Notes under the pieces: model-generated
The model's input: only the letters and a program-made list of their open reading frames with translations
Database searches by the model: none
Told to the model about the DNA's origin: nothing
Shown here: positions 14,170 to 22,250 of the stretch, piece after piece
Position numbering within the stretch: the first letter of the stretch is position 1
Layout of the letters: each line of letters opens with the position of its first letter
Position numbers and translations under genes: made by a program
Assembly (NCBI GenBank): GCA_046263055.1
Contig: JBHELO010000134.1
Coordinates: 1-25,369 of the forward strand
Length of the DNA: 25,369 bases
Reading direction: 5' to 3'
Source: DATAQC01 sp046263055
GTDB lineage: Bacteria > Actinomycetota > Acidimicrobiia > Acidimicrobiales > AC-14

Positions 14170-15320
14170 TGGCCCTCCGCCCCGCCAGGCGCCGGGGGGG
14201 ACGCCGGCGGGGCGGCGTCGAGGGCGTCGCCGGCCACCGCCACCGCCAGCTCGTCCAGGTGGTCGGCCCGGGCCTCGGCCGCCTGCACGCGGGGGTGCCA
14301 CTCGGCCCGGGGGCGGACCAGGCGCTCGGCCGGGGAGAACCAGCCCGGCTCTCGGGCGAAGTGGCAACGCGACGACTGGTCGAACGTGGAGGTCACCAGC
14401 TCGGGCATGTCCCGAACGCACACGTCGTCGTCCCTGTAGAGGCAGCGGGGGTGGAACCGGCAGCCCGACGGGGGCCGCAACAGGGACGGCGGCTGACCGG
14501 CGATGGGCCGCAGCCGGCCCAGGCGCCTCTGGTCGAGCCGGGCGATGGACTCGAGCAGGCCCCACGCATAGGGCATGCGCGACCCGTAGTACAGCGCGTC
14601 GACGGTGCCTTCCTCCACGATCTGGCCGGCGTACATCACCGCCACCCGGTCGGCCAGGCCCGCCACCACACCGAGGTCGTGGGTGATGAGGATGATGGAC
14701 GACGAGCTGGCCTCGGCCGCCCGCTGGAGGACCTCCAGGACCTGGGCCTGCACGGTGACGTCCAGGGCGGTGGTGGGCTCGTCGGCGATGAGCAGGTCGG
14801 GCTCGCAGGAGATGGCCATGGCGATCATGGCCCGCTGGCGCATGCCGCCCGAGAACTGGTGGGGGTAGTCGTCCACCCGGGAGGCGGGGTTGGGTATGCC
14901 CACCAGGCCCAGCATGTCCACCGCCCGGCGGCGGGCCTCGGCCTTGCCCACGTGCTCGTGCAGGCGCACCATCTCGGCGATCTGGCGGCCGATGGTGAAC
15001 ACCGGGTTGAGCGAGGTCATGGGGTCCTGGAAGATCATGGCGATCTCCTTGCCCCGGACCTTGCGCAGCTCGCCGTCGGGGACGTGCAGGAGGTCACGCC
15101 CCTTCCAGAGGATCTCGCCCGACTCGATGCGCCCCGGCGGCTGGGGGATGAGGCCGAGGATGCTCAGGGCGGTCACCGACTTGCCCGACCCGGACTCGCC
15201 CACGATGCCGAAGATCTCCCCGGGCATGACGTCGAAGGACACGCCGTCCACCGCCTTGGCGTCGCCGGCGTCGGAGGCGAACCAGGTGCGGAGGTCGCGG
15301 ACGGAGAGGAGCGGGCCCAT
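14166..15320 (-). CDS. Oligopeptide/dipeptide ABC transporter ATPase, OppD/DppD type
   Basis: The 384-residue ATPase carries Walker A GESGSGKS (41-48), Q-loop AMIFQDPMTSLNP (94-106), signature SGGMRQR (157-163), Walker B LLIADEPT (176-183), switch histidine in LITHDLGVV and the C-terminal oligo_HPY cysteines CRFHPRCLYRDDDVC. It forms the ATPase pair with the OppF-type protein. The stretch after about residue 330 extends some 50 residues past the usual end and is Ala/Pro-rich. ATG 15320 is the start, 16 bases after the stop of the permease gene; the stop is shared with the next start (GTGA). Confidence 0.95.
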   Translation of the reverse strand: MGPLLSVRDLRTWFASDAGDAKAVDGVSFDVMPGEIFGIVGESGSGKSVTALSILGLIPQPPGRIESGEILWKGRDLLHVPDGELRKVRGKEIAMIFQDPMTSLNPVFTIGRQIAEMVRLHEHVGKAEARRRAVDMLGLVGIPNPASRVDDYPHQFSGGMRQRAMIAMAISCEPDLLIADEPTTALDVTVQAQVLEVLQRAAEASSSSIILITHDLGVVAGLADRVAVMYAGQIVEEGTVDALYYGSRMPYAWGLLESIARLDQRRLGRLRPIAGQPPSLLRPPSGCRFHPRCLYRDDDVCVRDMPELVTSTFDQSSRCHFAREPGWFSPAERLVRPRAEWHPRVQAAEARADHLDELAVAVAGDALDAAPPASPPAPGGAEGQ

Positions 15321-15336
15321 CAGGCGGCGCCGGCCG

Positions 15337-16263
15337 TCACCGCAGCCGGGGGTCCAGGGCGTCCCGTAGGCCGTCGCCCACGAAGACGAAGGCCATGACG
15401 GTCACGAAGATGGCCGCCCCCGGGAAGAACAGCAGGTTGGGCGAGGTGAACAGGTAGTTCTTGCCGTTGGCCACCATCAGGCCCCAGGCGGGCGTGGGCT
15501 CGGTGACCCCGACACCGAGGAACGAGAGGGCCGCTTCGGAGAGGACGGCGGTTCCCACCAGGATCGTGCCGTACACGATCACCGGCTGGATCGCGTTGGG
15601 CAGGATGTGACGGGTGATGATGCGGACGTCGCGGCAGCCGATGGCCCGGGCCGCGTCCACGTACTCGAGCCCCTTCACCTGCAGGACGCTGGACCGGAAC
15701 AGCCGGGCGATCGGCATCCACCCCAGGAAGCCGAGAACCAGGATGACCGAGCGCAGCCCCCGGCCCACCACCGAAATCACCACGATGGCGGCCAGGATGT
15801 AGGGGAACGACAGGAAGACGTCGGTGACCCGCATGATGAGGCCGTCGAGCTTGCCGCCGTAGTAACCGGCCACTGCGCCCACCACCAGGCCGACGGAGAC
15901 GGCGATCACCACCGCGAAGATCCCCACCTGCAGCGAGACGCGGGCGCCGTAGACGACCCGGGTGTACAGGTCGCGGCCCAGCACGTCGGTGCCGAACCAG
16001 TGGTGGACGCTCGGGCCCAACTTGCTGGCCGCCGGGTTGATCGTGGTGGAGTCGTAGAAGGTGATCCAGGGAGCCAGGGCGGCGGCGGCGACCTCCAGGA
16101 CCACCACGGCCAGGCCGGCGACGGCCAGGCGGTTCTTGCGAAACCGTCGCCACACGCCACCGGGGGCCGCCGGGTCGGCGTCGCCGGCATCGGCGGCGAC
16201 CACGCTGGCCGGGCCGAAGCCGCCCTCCACGGCCGAGTCCCGGTGGACCCCGGTGGCGGCCAC
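15337..16263 (-). CDS. ABC transporter permease, OppC/DppC type
   Basis: The 308-residue inner-membrane permease has the OppC-family N-terminus: a long cytoplasmic lead (1-48, including WRRFRKNRLAVAGL), a first membrane helix, then HHWFGTDVLGRDLYTRVVYG, the classic OppC_N motif before the transport core. The core has five further helices. The coupling (EAA) loop reads EYVDAARAIGCRDVRIITRH, which contacts the ATPases. FLGVGVTEPTPAWGLMVANG and the final GDGLRDALDPRLR are also typical. The GTG start at 16263 immediately follows the TGA of the OppB-type gene with no spacer. Confidence 0.95.
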   Translation of the reverse strand: MAATGVHRDSAVEGGFGPASVVAADAGDADPAAPGGVWRRFRKNRLAVAGLAVVVLEVAAAALAPWITFYDSTTINPAASKLGPSVHHWFGTDVLGRDLYTRVVYGARVSLQVGIFAVVIAVSVGLVVGAVAGYYGGKLDGLIMRVTDVFLSFPYILAAIVVISVVGRGLRSVILVLGFLGWMPIARLFRSSVLQVKGLEYVDAARAIGCRDVRIITRHILPNAIQPVIVYGTILVGTAVLSEAALSFLGVGVTEPTPAWGLMVANGKNYLFTSPNLLFFPGAAIFVTVMAFVFVGDGLRDALDPRLR

Positions 16264-17268
16264 TCAGGCGCCCACCTTCTGGCTCCCGTAGCGGATTCGC
16301 GGGTCGAACAGCGCGTAGCTGAGGTCGACGAGCAGGTTGATCACCACGTAGGCCACGACCAGGACCAGCGTCAGGCCGAGGACGACCGGAGAGTCCAGCA
16401 CGGCGATGGCTTGGGCCACCGTGCTGCCGATCCCCGGCCAGTTGAAGACCGTCTCGGTGAGCACGGCCGACCCGATGAGGGTGGCCAGGTCGAGGCCGAT
16501 GAGGGTGACCACCGGGATCATGGCGTTCTTGAGGCCGTGGCGGAGGATCACCTGGGACTCGGCCAGTCCCTTGGCCCGGGCCGTGCGCATGTAGTCGGCC
16601 TTCATCACCTCGAGCATGGTGGTGCGCATCATGCGAGCCACCACCGCCGTGCTGACCGATGCCAGGGCCACCGCCGGCAGGACCAGGTACCTCCACTCCG
16701 GCCCGGTGGGGATCACGCCCAGGGACCACGTGTTGGGGCCGATGCCCTGGGCCGGGAGCCGGGCCCACGCCGGGAAGCCGTGCTGGAACGTGTACACGGC
16801 CAGCATGTACTGGAACAAGTAGCCCAGAACGAAGACGGGGATGGCCACCACCATGGTGGTGGACACGGTGGTCAGGGCGTCGATGAAGGAGTACTGGCGC
16901 ACGGCCGACACCACCCCGGTGGCGATGCCGATGACCACCTCCACCGCCAGGGCCCAAAAGGCCAGGCGCACGCTGGCGGGCGCGGCCTGGCCGAGGATGT
17001 CGTTGACGCTGCGGCCCTGCTTGTAGGACTGGCCGAGGTCGCCGCGGGACAGGTTCTTCAGGAACCGGCCGTACTGGACGTACCAGGGCTTGTCGAGCGA
17101 GTACTTGTGCTCGACCTGCTGGCGGGTGATGGCGGTGACCGCCTTTCCACCCACCAGCTGGTCGACGGGGTCACCGGGGACGACGAAGAACACCAGGAAC
17201 AGCAGGGTGACGGCACCCAGCACCACCGGGACCACTACCAGAGTACGGCGCAGGATGTAGCCGCCCAC
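16264..17268 (-). CDS. ABC transporter permease, OppB/DppB type
   Basis: The 334-residue permease starts MGGYILRRTLVVVPVVLGAV with GTG at 17268, the typical OppB N-terminal helix. LFLVFFVVPGDPVDQLVGG and the YSLDKPWYVQYGRFLKNLSR region with GDLGQSY are OppB landmarks. The coupling loop is DYMRTARAKGLAESQVILRH, followed by GLKNAMIPVVTLIGLDLATL and the TETVFNWPGIG signature. It pairs with the OppC-type subunit to form the membrane channel. It lies 35 bases after the lipoprotein gene; a small hairpin in that gap could let the lipoprotein be made in excess. Confidence 0.95.
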   Translation of the reverse strand: MGGYILRRTLVVVPVVLGAVTLLFLVFFVVPGDPVDQLVGGKAVTAITRQQVEHKYSLDKPWYVQYGRFLKNLSRGDLGQSYKQGRSVNDILGQAAPASVRLAFWALAVEVVIGIATGVVSAVRQYSFIDALTTVSTTMVVAIPVFVLGYLFQYMLAVYTFQHGFPAWARLPAQGIGPNTWSLGVIPTGPEWRYLVLPAVALASVSTAVVARMMRTTMLEVMKADYMRTARAKGLAESQVILRHGLKNAMIPVVTLIGLDLATLIGSAVLTETVFNWPGIGSTVAQAIAVLDSPVVLGLTLVLVVAYVVINLLVDLSYALFDPRIRYGSQKVGA

Positions 17269-17278
17269 GGGTCAGCCG

Positions 17279-17296
17279 GTCCCGGGAGACGGGGAC
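17279..17296 (-). other. Small intercistronic hairpin between lipoprotein and permease genes
   Basis: GTCCC (17279-17283) and GGGAC (17292-17296) can pair around an 8-base loop in the 35-base gap. In importer operons such stems often raise binding-protein mRNA over the permease mRNA. Five pairs in this GC-rich DNA is weak evidence. Confidence 0.3.
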
Positions 17297-17303
17297 GGGG
17301 TTG

Positions 17304-18995
17304 CTACGAGAGCCACATCTCGTCGTAGGCGAAGAACTGGAGCGGGCTCTGGATGACGTTGTGGACCCGGGTGCTCCACACCACCTGCCCGGCGTACCAG
17401 TTGAGGGGCACGGCGACGACATCCTTGTTGAGCACGAGGTCCTCGGCTTGGCGGTAGATGGCGTTGCGGGCGTTCTCGTCGGTGGTGGCCCGGGCCTTGG
17501 CGATGAGGTTGTCGAAATCCGGGCTGCTGTACTGCTCGAGGTTGTCACCGCCGATGGACGCCGAGTCGAAGAGTGGGAACAGCCCGTTGTCGTAGGCGAC
17601 GTAGTCCCAGATCCAGCCGCCGCGGAGCAACTGTCCCTGGCCCTTGCGCATCTGCGAGAAGTACGTCTTGCCGTCGCGCGGGTCCGGGGTGGCGTCGATC
17701 CCGATCTCCTTGAGGTTGGCCTGGATGATGGCCGCGATCTGGTCGTGGCCGAGCCCGATGCCGAAGTTGAGCTTGATGGTCCCCAGGTCGGACGGCTTCT
17801 TGCCGGTGTCCGTCGACCACTGGCTGAGCAGCTGCTTGGCCTGGTTGACGTCGCGGTTCGGGAACTTGTCGAGGCCATCCTGGTAGCCGGGGATGCCGGG
17901 TGGGGTCCACCCGGTGGAGACCTTGCGGCTCCCGTTGTAGATGGTGTTGACGATGGCCTGCTTGTCGATGACGAGGGCGATCGCCTGGCGGAGCTTGACG
18001 TTCTGGGCGCCGCCGACCATCGGGTCCTTCATGTTGAACCCGTAGTAGTAGATGCCGAGGCTGGGCTGGTCGGCGATGCGCCCCGCGTACTTCGCCTTGG
18101 CCTCCGCGAACTTGGCCTGGGGGATGTACCCGGTGTCGCCCTGGCCGGCCTCGAACGCCTGCCAGCTGGCGTCCTGGTCGGAGCCGATCTTGAAGACGAT
18201 CTTGTCCATGTAGGCGGCGTGGTGGTTGACCCCGCCCCAGTAGTTGGGGTTGCGGACGAGGGTGATGGAGTCCTTGTGCTTCCAGGGCTCGGCCATCATG
18301 TACGGCCCATCGCCCACCATCACGCCCTGCTCGTAGGTGCTGGTGTCGTCGCCCAGGTGGGCCAGGTCCTTGGCGTCCATCGGCGAGAACACGAGGTGGC
18401 TCACCACCGAGGGCAGGAAGCTCAGCGGCGCGTCCAGGTTCACGGTTAGGGTCATGGCCGCGTCGTCGGCGGTCAGGCCACTCATGGTCGTGGCCCTGCC
18501 CGCGGCCACGTCCTTGGCTCCTTGGATGCGGAGGTTGTCGGTGATGTGGTACGAGACGTCGGACGCCAGCTTGGGGCTCAGTACCCGGTTCCAGGCGTAG
18601 ACGAAGCTGCTGGGCAGGACCGGGTCGCCATTGCTGAACTTCACGCCCGGGCGGACCTTGAACGTCCACGACGTGGCGTCGGGGTTGCTCTGCCAGGACT
18701 CGGCCACGCTGGGAACGAGCTGGCCGGTCTTGTAGTCGTTCTCCGTCAGCCCGTCCCACACCAGCTGGCCGGGCTGGGAGCCCTGGATGTCGCTGGCCAG
18801 GGCAGGGTCTATGTGGTCGGGCTCGGCGCCGTTGAAGTTCTGGAGGTCGACGAGGGTGCCGCCCGGCTTGGGAGTGCTGCTGCCGCCCGTCTGGCTGCCC
18901 GACCCACTGGACGTCTTCGAGCTGCCACAGGCGGCGGCCACCAGCGCCAGGCCAACGAGGAGGACGACCAGGACGCCGAATCTCGAACGTCGCAC
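17304..18995 (-). CDS. ABC transporter substrate-binding lipoprotein, family 5 (first of the operon)
   Basis: The 563-residue lipoprotein is the operon's first gene. MRRSRFGVLVVLLVGLALVA leads to C23 (VAAACGSS), a lipobox site, followed by a Ser/Gly/Thr linker. The family-5 features are LVWDGLTENDYKTGQLVPSV, SWQSNPDATSWTFKVRPGVK, FSNGDPVLPSSFVYAWNRVL, GDGPYMMAEPWKH, LVRNPNYWGG and LRQAIALVIDKQAIV; it is closer to OppA/DppA oligopeptide receptors than the second binding protein is. It gathers the ligand outside the membrane. GTG 18995 follows GAAGGGAG with about 10 bases between. A perfect hairpin just upstream separates it from secG. Confidence 0.95.
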   Translation of the reverse strand: MRRSRFGVLVVLLVGLALVAAACGSSKTSSGSGSQTGGSSTPKPGGTLVDLQNFNGAEPDHIDPALASDIQGSQPGQLVWDGLTENDYKTGQLVPSVAESWQSNPDATSWTFKVRPGVKFSNGDPVLPSSFVYAWNRVLSPKLASDVSYHITDNLRIQGAKDVAAGRATTMSGLTADDAAMTLTVNLDAPLSFLPSVVSHLVFSPMDAKDLAHLGDDTSTYEQGVMVGDGPYMMAEPWKHKDSITLVRNPNYWGGVNHHAAYMDKIVFKIGSDQDASWQAFEAGQGDTGYIPQAKFAEAKAKYAGRIADQPSLGIYYYGFNMKDPMVGGAQNVKLRQAIALVIDKQAIVNTIYNGSRKVSTGWTPPGIPGYQDGLDKFPNRDVNQAKQLLSQWSTDTGKKPSDLGTIKLNFGIGLGHDQIAAIIQANLKEIGIDATPDPRDGKTYFSQMRKGQGQLLRGGWIWDYVAYDNGLFPLFDSASIGGDNLEQYSSPDFDNLIAKARATTDENARNAIYRQAEDLVLNKDVVAVPLNWYAGQVVWSTRVHNVIQSPLQFFAYDEMWLS

Positions 18996-19017
18996 TCTCT
19001 GACTCCCTTCGCCGGGT

Positions 19018-19033
19018 CGCGGCCGGGGCCGCG
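19018..19033 (-). terminator. Hairpin after secG
   Basis: CGCGGC (19018-19023) pairs with GCCGCG (19028-19033) around loop CGGG. It begins 4 bases after the secG stop and lies just before the importer operon's ribosome-binding site. It probably ends or limits the glycolytic transcript. It has no U tract. Confidence 0.45.
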
Positions 19034-19037
19034 GCCT

Positions 19038-19268
19038 CTACGCCAAACGGATCTCCAGGATGATCGAGGTGAAGGCGAAGACGATGCAGGTGGCGACGGT
19101 GATGCGGTCCAGGTTGCGCTCGACCACGGTGGACCCGGCCGCCGCGCTCCCCATACCGCCGCCGAACATGTCGGAGAGCCCCCCACCCCGCCCGCTGTGG
19201 AGCAGGATCAGCAGGATCAGCGCCAGCGACACGCCCACGTGGACGACCATGACGAATTTCGTCAGCAT
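19038..19268 (-). CDS. secG: Preprotein translocase subunit SecG
   Basis: The 76-residue protein has the SecG layout: a first membrane helix (MVVHVGVSLALILLILLHSG, about 7-26), a conserved glycine-rich cytoplasmic loop (GRGGGLSDMFGGGMG, 27-41, then AAGSTVVERNLDRIT) and a second helix (ATCIVFAFTSIILEIRLA, 59-76). SecG associates with SecYE and helps SecA-driven protein export. The location just after tpiA is the usual one in actinobacteria. ATG 19268 has only a weak, distant AGGAC. A perfect 8-bp inverted repeat lies in the 54-base gap after tpiA. Confidence 0.95.
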   Translation of the reverse strand: MLTKFVMVVHVGVSLALILLILLHSGRGGGLSDMFGGGMGSAAAGSTVVERNLDRITVATCIVFAFTSIILEIRLA

Positions 19269-19284
19269 GCGGGCACGTCCTGCA

Positions 19285-19319
19285 CCGGCTGGATCACGGG
19301 AGGTAAGGGTACCAGCCGG
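19285..19319 (-). other. Inverted repeat between tpiA and secG
   Basis: CCGGCTGG (19285-19292) and CCAGCCGG (19312-19319) are exact complements with a 19-base loop, beginning 3 bases after the tpiA stop. The minus-strand loop contains TACCCT, which fits a -10 box. It may attenuate transcription into secG, be an RNA-processing site, or an operator for a secG promoter. Confidence 0.5.
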
Positions 19320-19322
19320 AGG

Positions 19323-20105
19323 TCAGCGGCCGGCCTTGCGGTACTGGACGATCCTGGCGAACTCGTCGGGGTCGAGGCTGGCCCCGCCCACCAGGGCCCC
19401 GTCGACGTCGGGCTGGGCCATGAGCTCGGCGATGTTGGACGACTTCACCGAGCCGCCGTACTGGATGCGCAGGGCGTCGGCCACGGCCGCGCCGTGGACG
19501 TCGGCCACCGTCGAGCGGATGAGGCCGATGGTGGCCTGGGCGTCGTCGGGCGTGGCCGTCCGGCCGGTGCCGATGGCCCAGATGGGCTCGTAGGCCACGA
19601 CCATGGCGCCCACCCGCCCGGGGTCGACGTCGGCCAGGGCGGCCCGGATCTGGCCGGTCACCTTGGCCTCGGTCCCGCCCGCCTCCCGCTCCTCCAGGGT
19701 CTCGCCCACGCACAGGATGGGCGTCATGCCCGCCTTCCACACCGCGGCCAGCTTCTTGACGACGACCTCGTCGGTCTCCCCGAACAGCTCCCGGCGCTCC
19801 GAGTGGCCGACGATGCACCACGTCACGTTGAGCTTGGCCAGCATGGGGGCGCTGACCTCCCCCGTGTAGGCACCCGAGTCCTCGAAATGACAGTTCTGGG
19901 CGCCCAGGGCGATGGGGATCTTGTCGGCGTCGATCAGGGTCTGGATGGAGCGCAGGCAGGTGAACGGCGGGTGGACGGAGACGTCGACCGCCTCGTAGTC
20001 GGCGGCGTCGAGGCGGAAAGCCAGCTTCTGCACCACCTGGATGGCCTCCAGGTGGTTGTGGTTCATCTTCCAGTTGCCGCTGATGAACGGCTTGCGCTCA
20101 GCCAC
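19323..20105 (-). CDS. tpiA: Triosephosphate isomerase
   Basis: The 260-residue enzyme interconverts dihydroxyacetone phosphate and glyceraldehyde 3-phosphate in glycolysis, in the cytoplasm. Visible active-site elements are ISGNWKMN with the substrate-binding lysine K13, VGHSERR with the catalytic histidine, AYEPIWAIGTGRTAT with the catalytic glutamate and flexible loop 6, and YGGSVKSSN, the phosphate-binding loop. The chosen start is GTG at 20105, which overlaps the last 8 bases of pgk (GTGGCTGA); upstream in-frame codons would make a low-complexity extension. Translation is probably coupled to pgk. Confidence 0.97.
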   Translation of the reverse strand: MAERKPFISGNWKMNHNHLEAIQVVQKLAFRLDAADYEAVDVSVHPPFTCLRSIQTLIDADKIPIALGAQNCHFEDSGAYTGEVSAPMLAKLNVTWCIVGHSERRELFGETDEVVVKKLAAVWKAGMTPILCVGETLEEREAGGTEAKVTGQIRAALADVDPGRVGAMVVAYEPIWAIGTGRTATPDDAQATIGLIRSTVADVHGAAVADALRIQYGGSVKSSNIAELMAQPDVDGALVGGASLDPDEFARIVQYRKAGR

Positions 20106-21204
20106 GGGCGGCCGCCCGGCGCAAGGCCTCGAGTCCGGGGAGGTCACCTTTCTCGATGAACTCGAGCGAGGCCCCGCCGCCGGTCGAGATGTGGTCCACC
20201 CCATCGGCGAACCCGAACTGGGCCACCGCCGCCGCGCTGTCGCCGCCGCCCACCACGGTGAAGCCGTCGGCCGAGGCCACCGCCTCGGCCACCGCCTTGG
20301 TGCCGGCCGCGAAGCGCTGGTCCTCGAACATGCCCATGGGCCCGTTCCACAGGACGGTGCCGGCGCCGGCGATGGTCTGGGCGAAAGCGGCCGCGCTCTC
20401 GGGCCCGATGTCGAGGCCCTTCCAGCCGTCGGGCACGTCGGTGCCCACGGTGTCGATCTCGTCGTGCGGCCCCTTGGCGACGACGTCGGTGGGCAGCAGG
20501 ATCTCCTTCCCGGAGTCGAGCAGCGCCCGGCAGGCGTCGATCTGGTCCTCCTGCAGCAGCGAGTCGCCGACGTCGTGGCCGGTGGCGGCCAGGAACGTGA
20601 AGCACATGCCCCCGCCGATCACGAGCGTGTCCACCTTGTCGAGCAAAGACTTGATGACGCCGAGCTTGTCGCTCACCTTGGCCCCGCCGAGCACGGCCAC
20701 GAAGGGCCGGCGAGGCTCCTCGAGCAGGGTGGAGAGCACCTCCACCTCCCGGGCCAGGAGCCGCCCGGCGGCACTGGGCAGGTGCTGGGGCGGGCCGACC
20801 ACCGAGGCGTGGGCCCGGTGGCAGGCGCCGAAGGCGTCGTTGACGAAGAGGTCGTGGCCGTCCACCAGGCGCTTGACGAACGCCTCGTCGTTGGACTCCT
20901 CGCCGGGGTCGAAGCGCAGGTTCTCGAGCAGCTCGACGTCGGGGTTCAGCTCGGACAGGCGCTCGCGCACCGGGTCCAGGCTGTACTGGGGGTCGGGCTT
21001 ACCCTGGGGCCGGCCCAGGTGGGTGCAGGCGTCCACCGTGGCCCCGTGCTCCTGGAGCCACTCGATGGTGGGCAGGGCGGCCCGGATCCGCATGTCGTCG
21101 TCTATGCGGCCGTCGGAGATGGGGACGTTGAAGTCGACGCGGAGGAGGACCCGCTTGCCGGAGGGGTCGGGCAGGTCCTCGAGGGCGGGGACGTCCTCGG
21201 TCAC
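20098..21204 (-). CDS. pgk: Phosphoglycerate kinase
   Basis: The 368-residue enzyme makes ATP from 1,3-bisphosphoglycerate. Landmarks are RVDFNVP (22-28), THLGRP (61-66), ENLRF (94-98), NDAFGACHRAHAS, LGGAKVSDK, WNGPMGMFE, GGGDSAAA and STGGGASLEFIEKGDLPGL. The chosen start is GTG 21204, overlapping the gap stop by four bases (GTGA). The protein is shorter than the usual 385-400 residues. The missing part lies between YSLDPV (74-79) and ENLRF: about 19 residues here against about 39 in E. coli, so one helix-strand element of the N-domain is reduced. All catalytic residues remain, so the enzyme should be active. Confidence 0.96.
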   Translation of the reverse strand: MTEDVPALEDLPDPSGKRVLLRVDFNVPISDGRIDDDMRIRAALPTIEWLQEHGATVDACTHLGRPQGKPDPQYSLDPVRERLSELNPDVELLENLRFDPGEESNDEAFVKRLVDGHDLFVNDAFGACHRAHASVVGPPQHLPSAAGRLLAREVEVLSTLLEEPRRPFVAVLGGAKVSDKLGVIKSLLDKVDTLVIGGGMCFTFLAATGHDVGDSLLQEDQIDACRALLDSGKEILLPTDVVAKGPHDEIDTVGTDVPDGWKGLDIGPESAAAFAQTIAGAGTVLWNGPMGMFEDQRFAAGTKAVAEAVASADGFTVVGGGDSAAAVAQFGFADGVDHISTGGGASLEFIEKGDLPGLEALRRAAARG

Positions 21205-22211
21205 TGGTTGGCGGCGCCCACGAGCTCCACCAGGTCGACCAGGCGGTTGGAGTAGCCCCATTCGTTGTCGTACCAGCCGCAGACCTTGACCAGGTTGCCC
21301 AGGCTCATGGTGAGCCCCGAGTCGAAGGTCACCGAGGCGGGCGAGCCCACGATGTCGGTGGACACGATGGCGTCCTCGGAGTACTCGATGATCTTGGCCA
21401 TGGGGCCCTCGGAGGCCGCCTTGCGGAAGGCCTCGTTGACCTCCTCCACGGTGACGTCGCGCTCGAGGACGGCGGTGAAGTCGGTGATGGACCCGTCGGG
21501 GATGGGCACCCGCAGGGCGGTGCCGTCCAGGCGGCCGTTCATGGACTGCAGGACCAGGCCGGTGGCCCGGGCCGCCCCGGTGGACGAGGGCACGATGTTG
21601 ATGGCCGCCGACCGGCCCCTGCGCAGGTCCTTGTGCTGGAGGTCGAGCAGGTTCTGGTCGTTGGTCATGGCGTGGACCGTGGTCATGAGGCCCTTCTGCA
21701 CGCCGAAGGCGTCGTCGAGGACCTTCACCATGGGGACGAAGCAGTTGGTGGTGCAGGAGGCGTTGGAGACCACCTTGTGCTTCTCGGGGTCGAACGTGTC
21801 GTCGTTGACACCCACCACAAAGGTGGCATCGGCGCCGCTGGCGGGGGCGGACACCACCACCCGGGGCGCTCCCGCGTCCAGGTGCTGGGCCGCCTTGTCG
21901 CGGTCGGTGAACAGGCCGGTGGACTCCACGACCACGTCCACGCCCAGCTCGCCCCAGGGAAGAGCCTTGGGGTCGCGCTCGGCCGTCACCCGGATGATCT
22001 TGCCGCCGATGCTGATGCCGTCGTCGGTGGTGCCCACCTCCTCGCTCAGTCGGCCGAGCACCGAGTCGAACTTCATGAGATGGGCCAGGGTGGCCGGCGA
22101 GGTGAGGTCGTTGACGGACACGATCTCGATGTCCGAGCCCCGTTGCAACACGGCCCGGGTGAAGTTGCGCCCGATCCTGCCGAAACCGTTGATCCCCACC
22201 TTGATAGCCAT
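21201..22211 (-). CDS. gap: Glyceraldehyde-3-phosphate dehydrogenase, type I
   Basis: The 336-residue enzyme converts glyceraldehyde 3-phosphate to 1,3-bisphosphoglycerate. It shows the NAD-binding motif INGFGRIGR (7-15), D35 in SVNDL, the acidic residue favouring NAD, the catalytic C153 in SNASCTTNC and H180 in TTVHAMTNDQ; most relatives have Tyr rather than Met at 182. SSTGAARATG, VPIPDGSITDF and WYDNEWGYSNR complete the family set. ATG 22211 is preceded by a strong GGGGAGGA at suitable spacing, the best ribosome-binding site in this block, which fits a highly expressed gene. It opens the gap-pgk-tpiA set and lies 39 bases after yvcK, where whiA is normally found. Confidence 0.98.
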   Translation of the reverse strand: MAIKVGINGFGRIGRNFTRAVLQRGSDIEIVSVNDLTSPATLAHLMKFDSVLGRLSEEVGTTDDGISIGGKIIRVTAERDPKALPWGELGVDVVVESTGLFTDRDKAAQHLDAGAPRVVVSAPASGADATFVVGVNDDTFDPEKHKVVSNASCTTNCFVPMVKVLDDAFGVQKGLMTTVHAMTNDQNLLDLQHKDLRRGRSAAINIVPSSTGAARATGLVLQSMNGRLDGTALRVPIPDGSITDFTAVLERDVTVEEVNEAFRKAASEGPMAKIIEYSEDAIVSTDIVGSPASVTFDSGLTMSLGNLVKVCGWYDNEWGYSNRLVDLVELVGAANQ

Positions 22212-22250
22212 GTGTCCTCCCCTGTTCTCGGTTCTACGGTGCTCTTGGGA

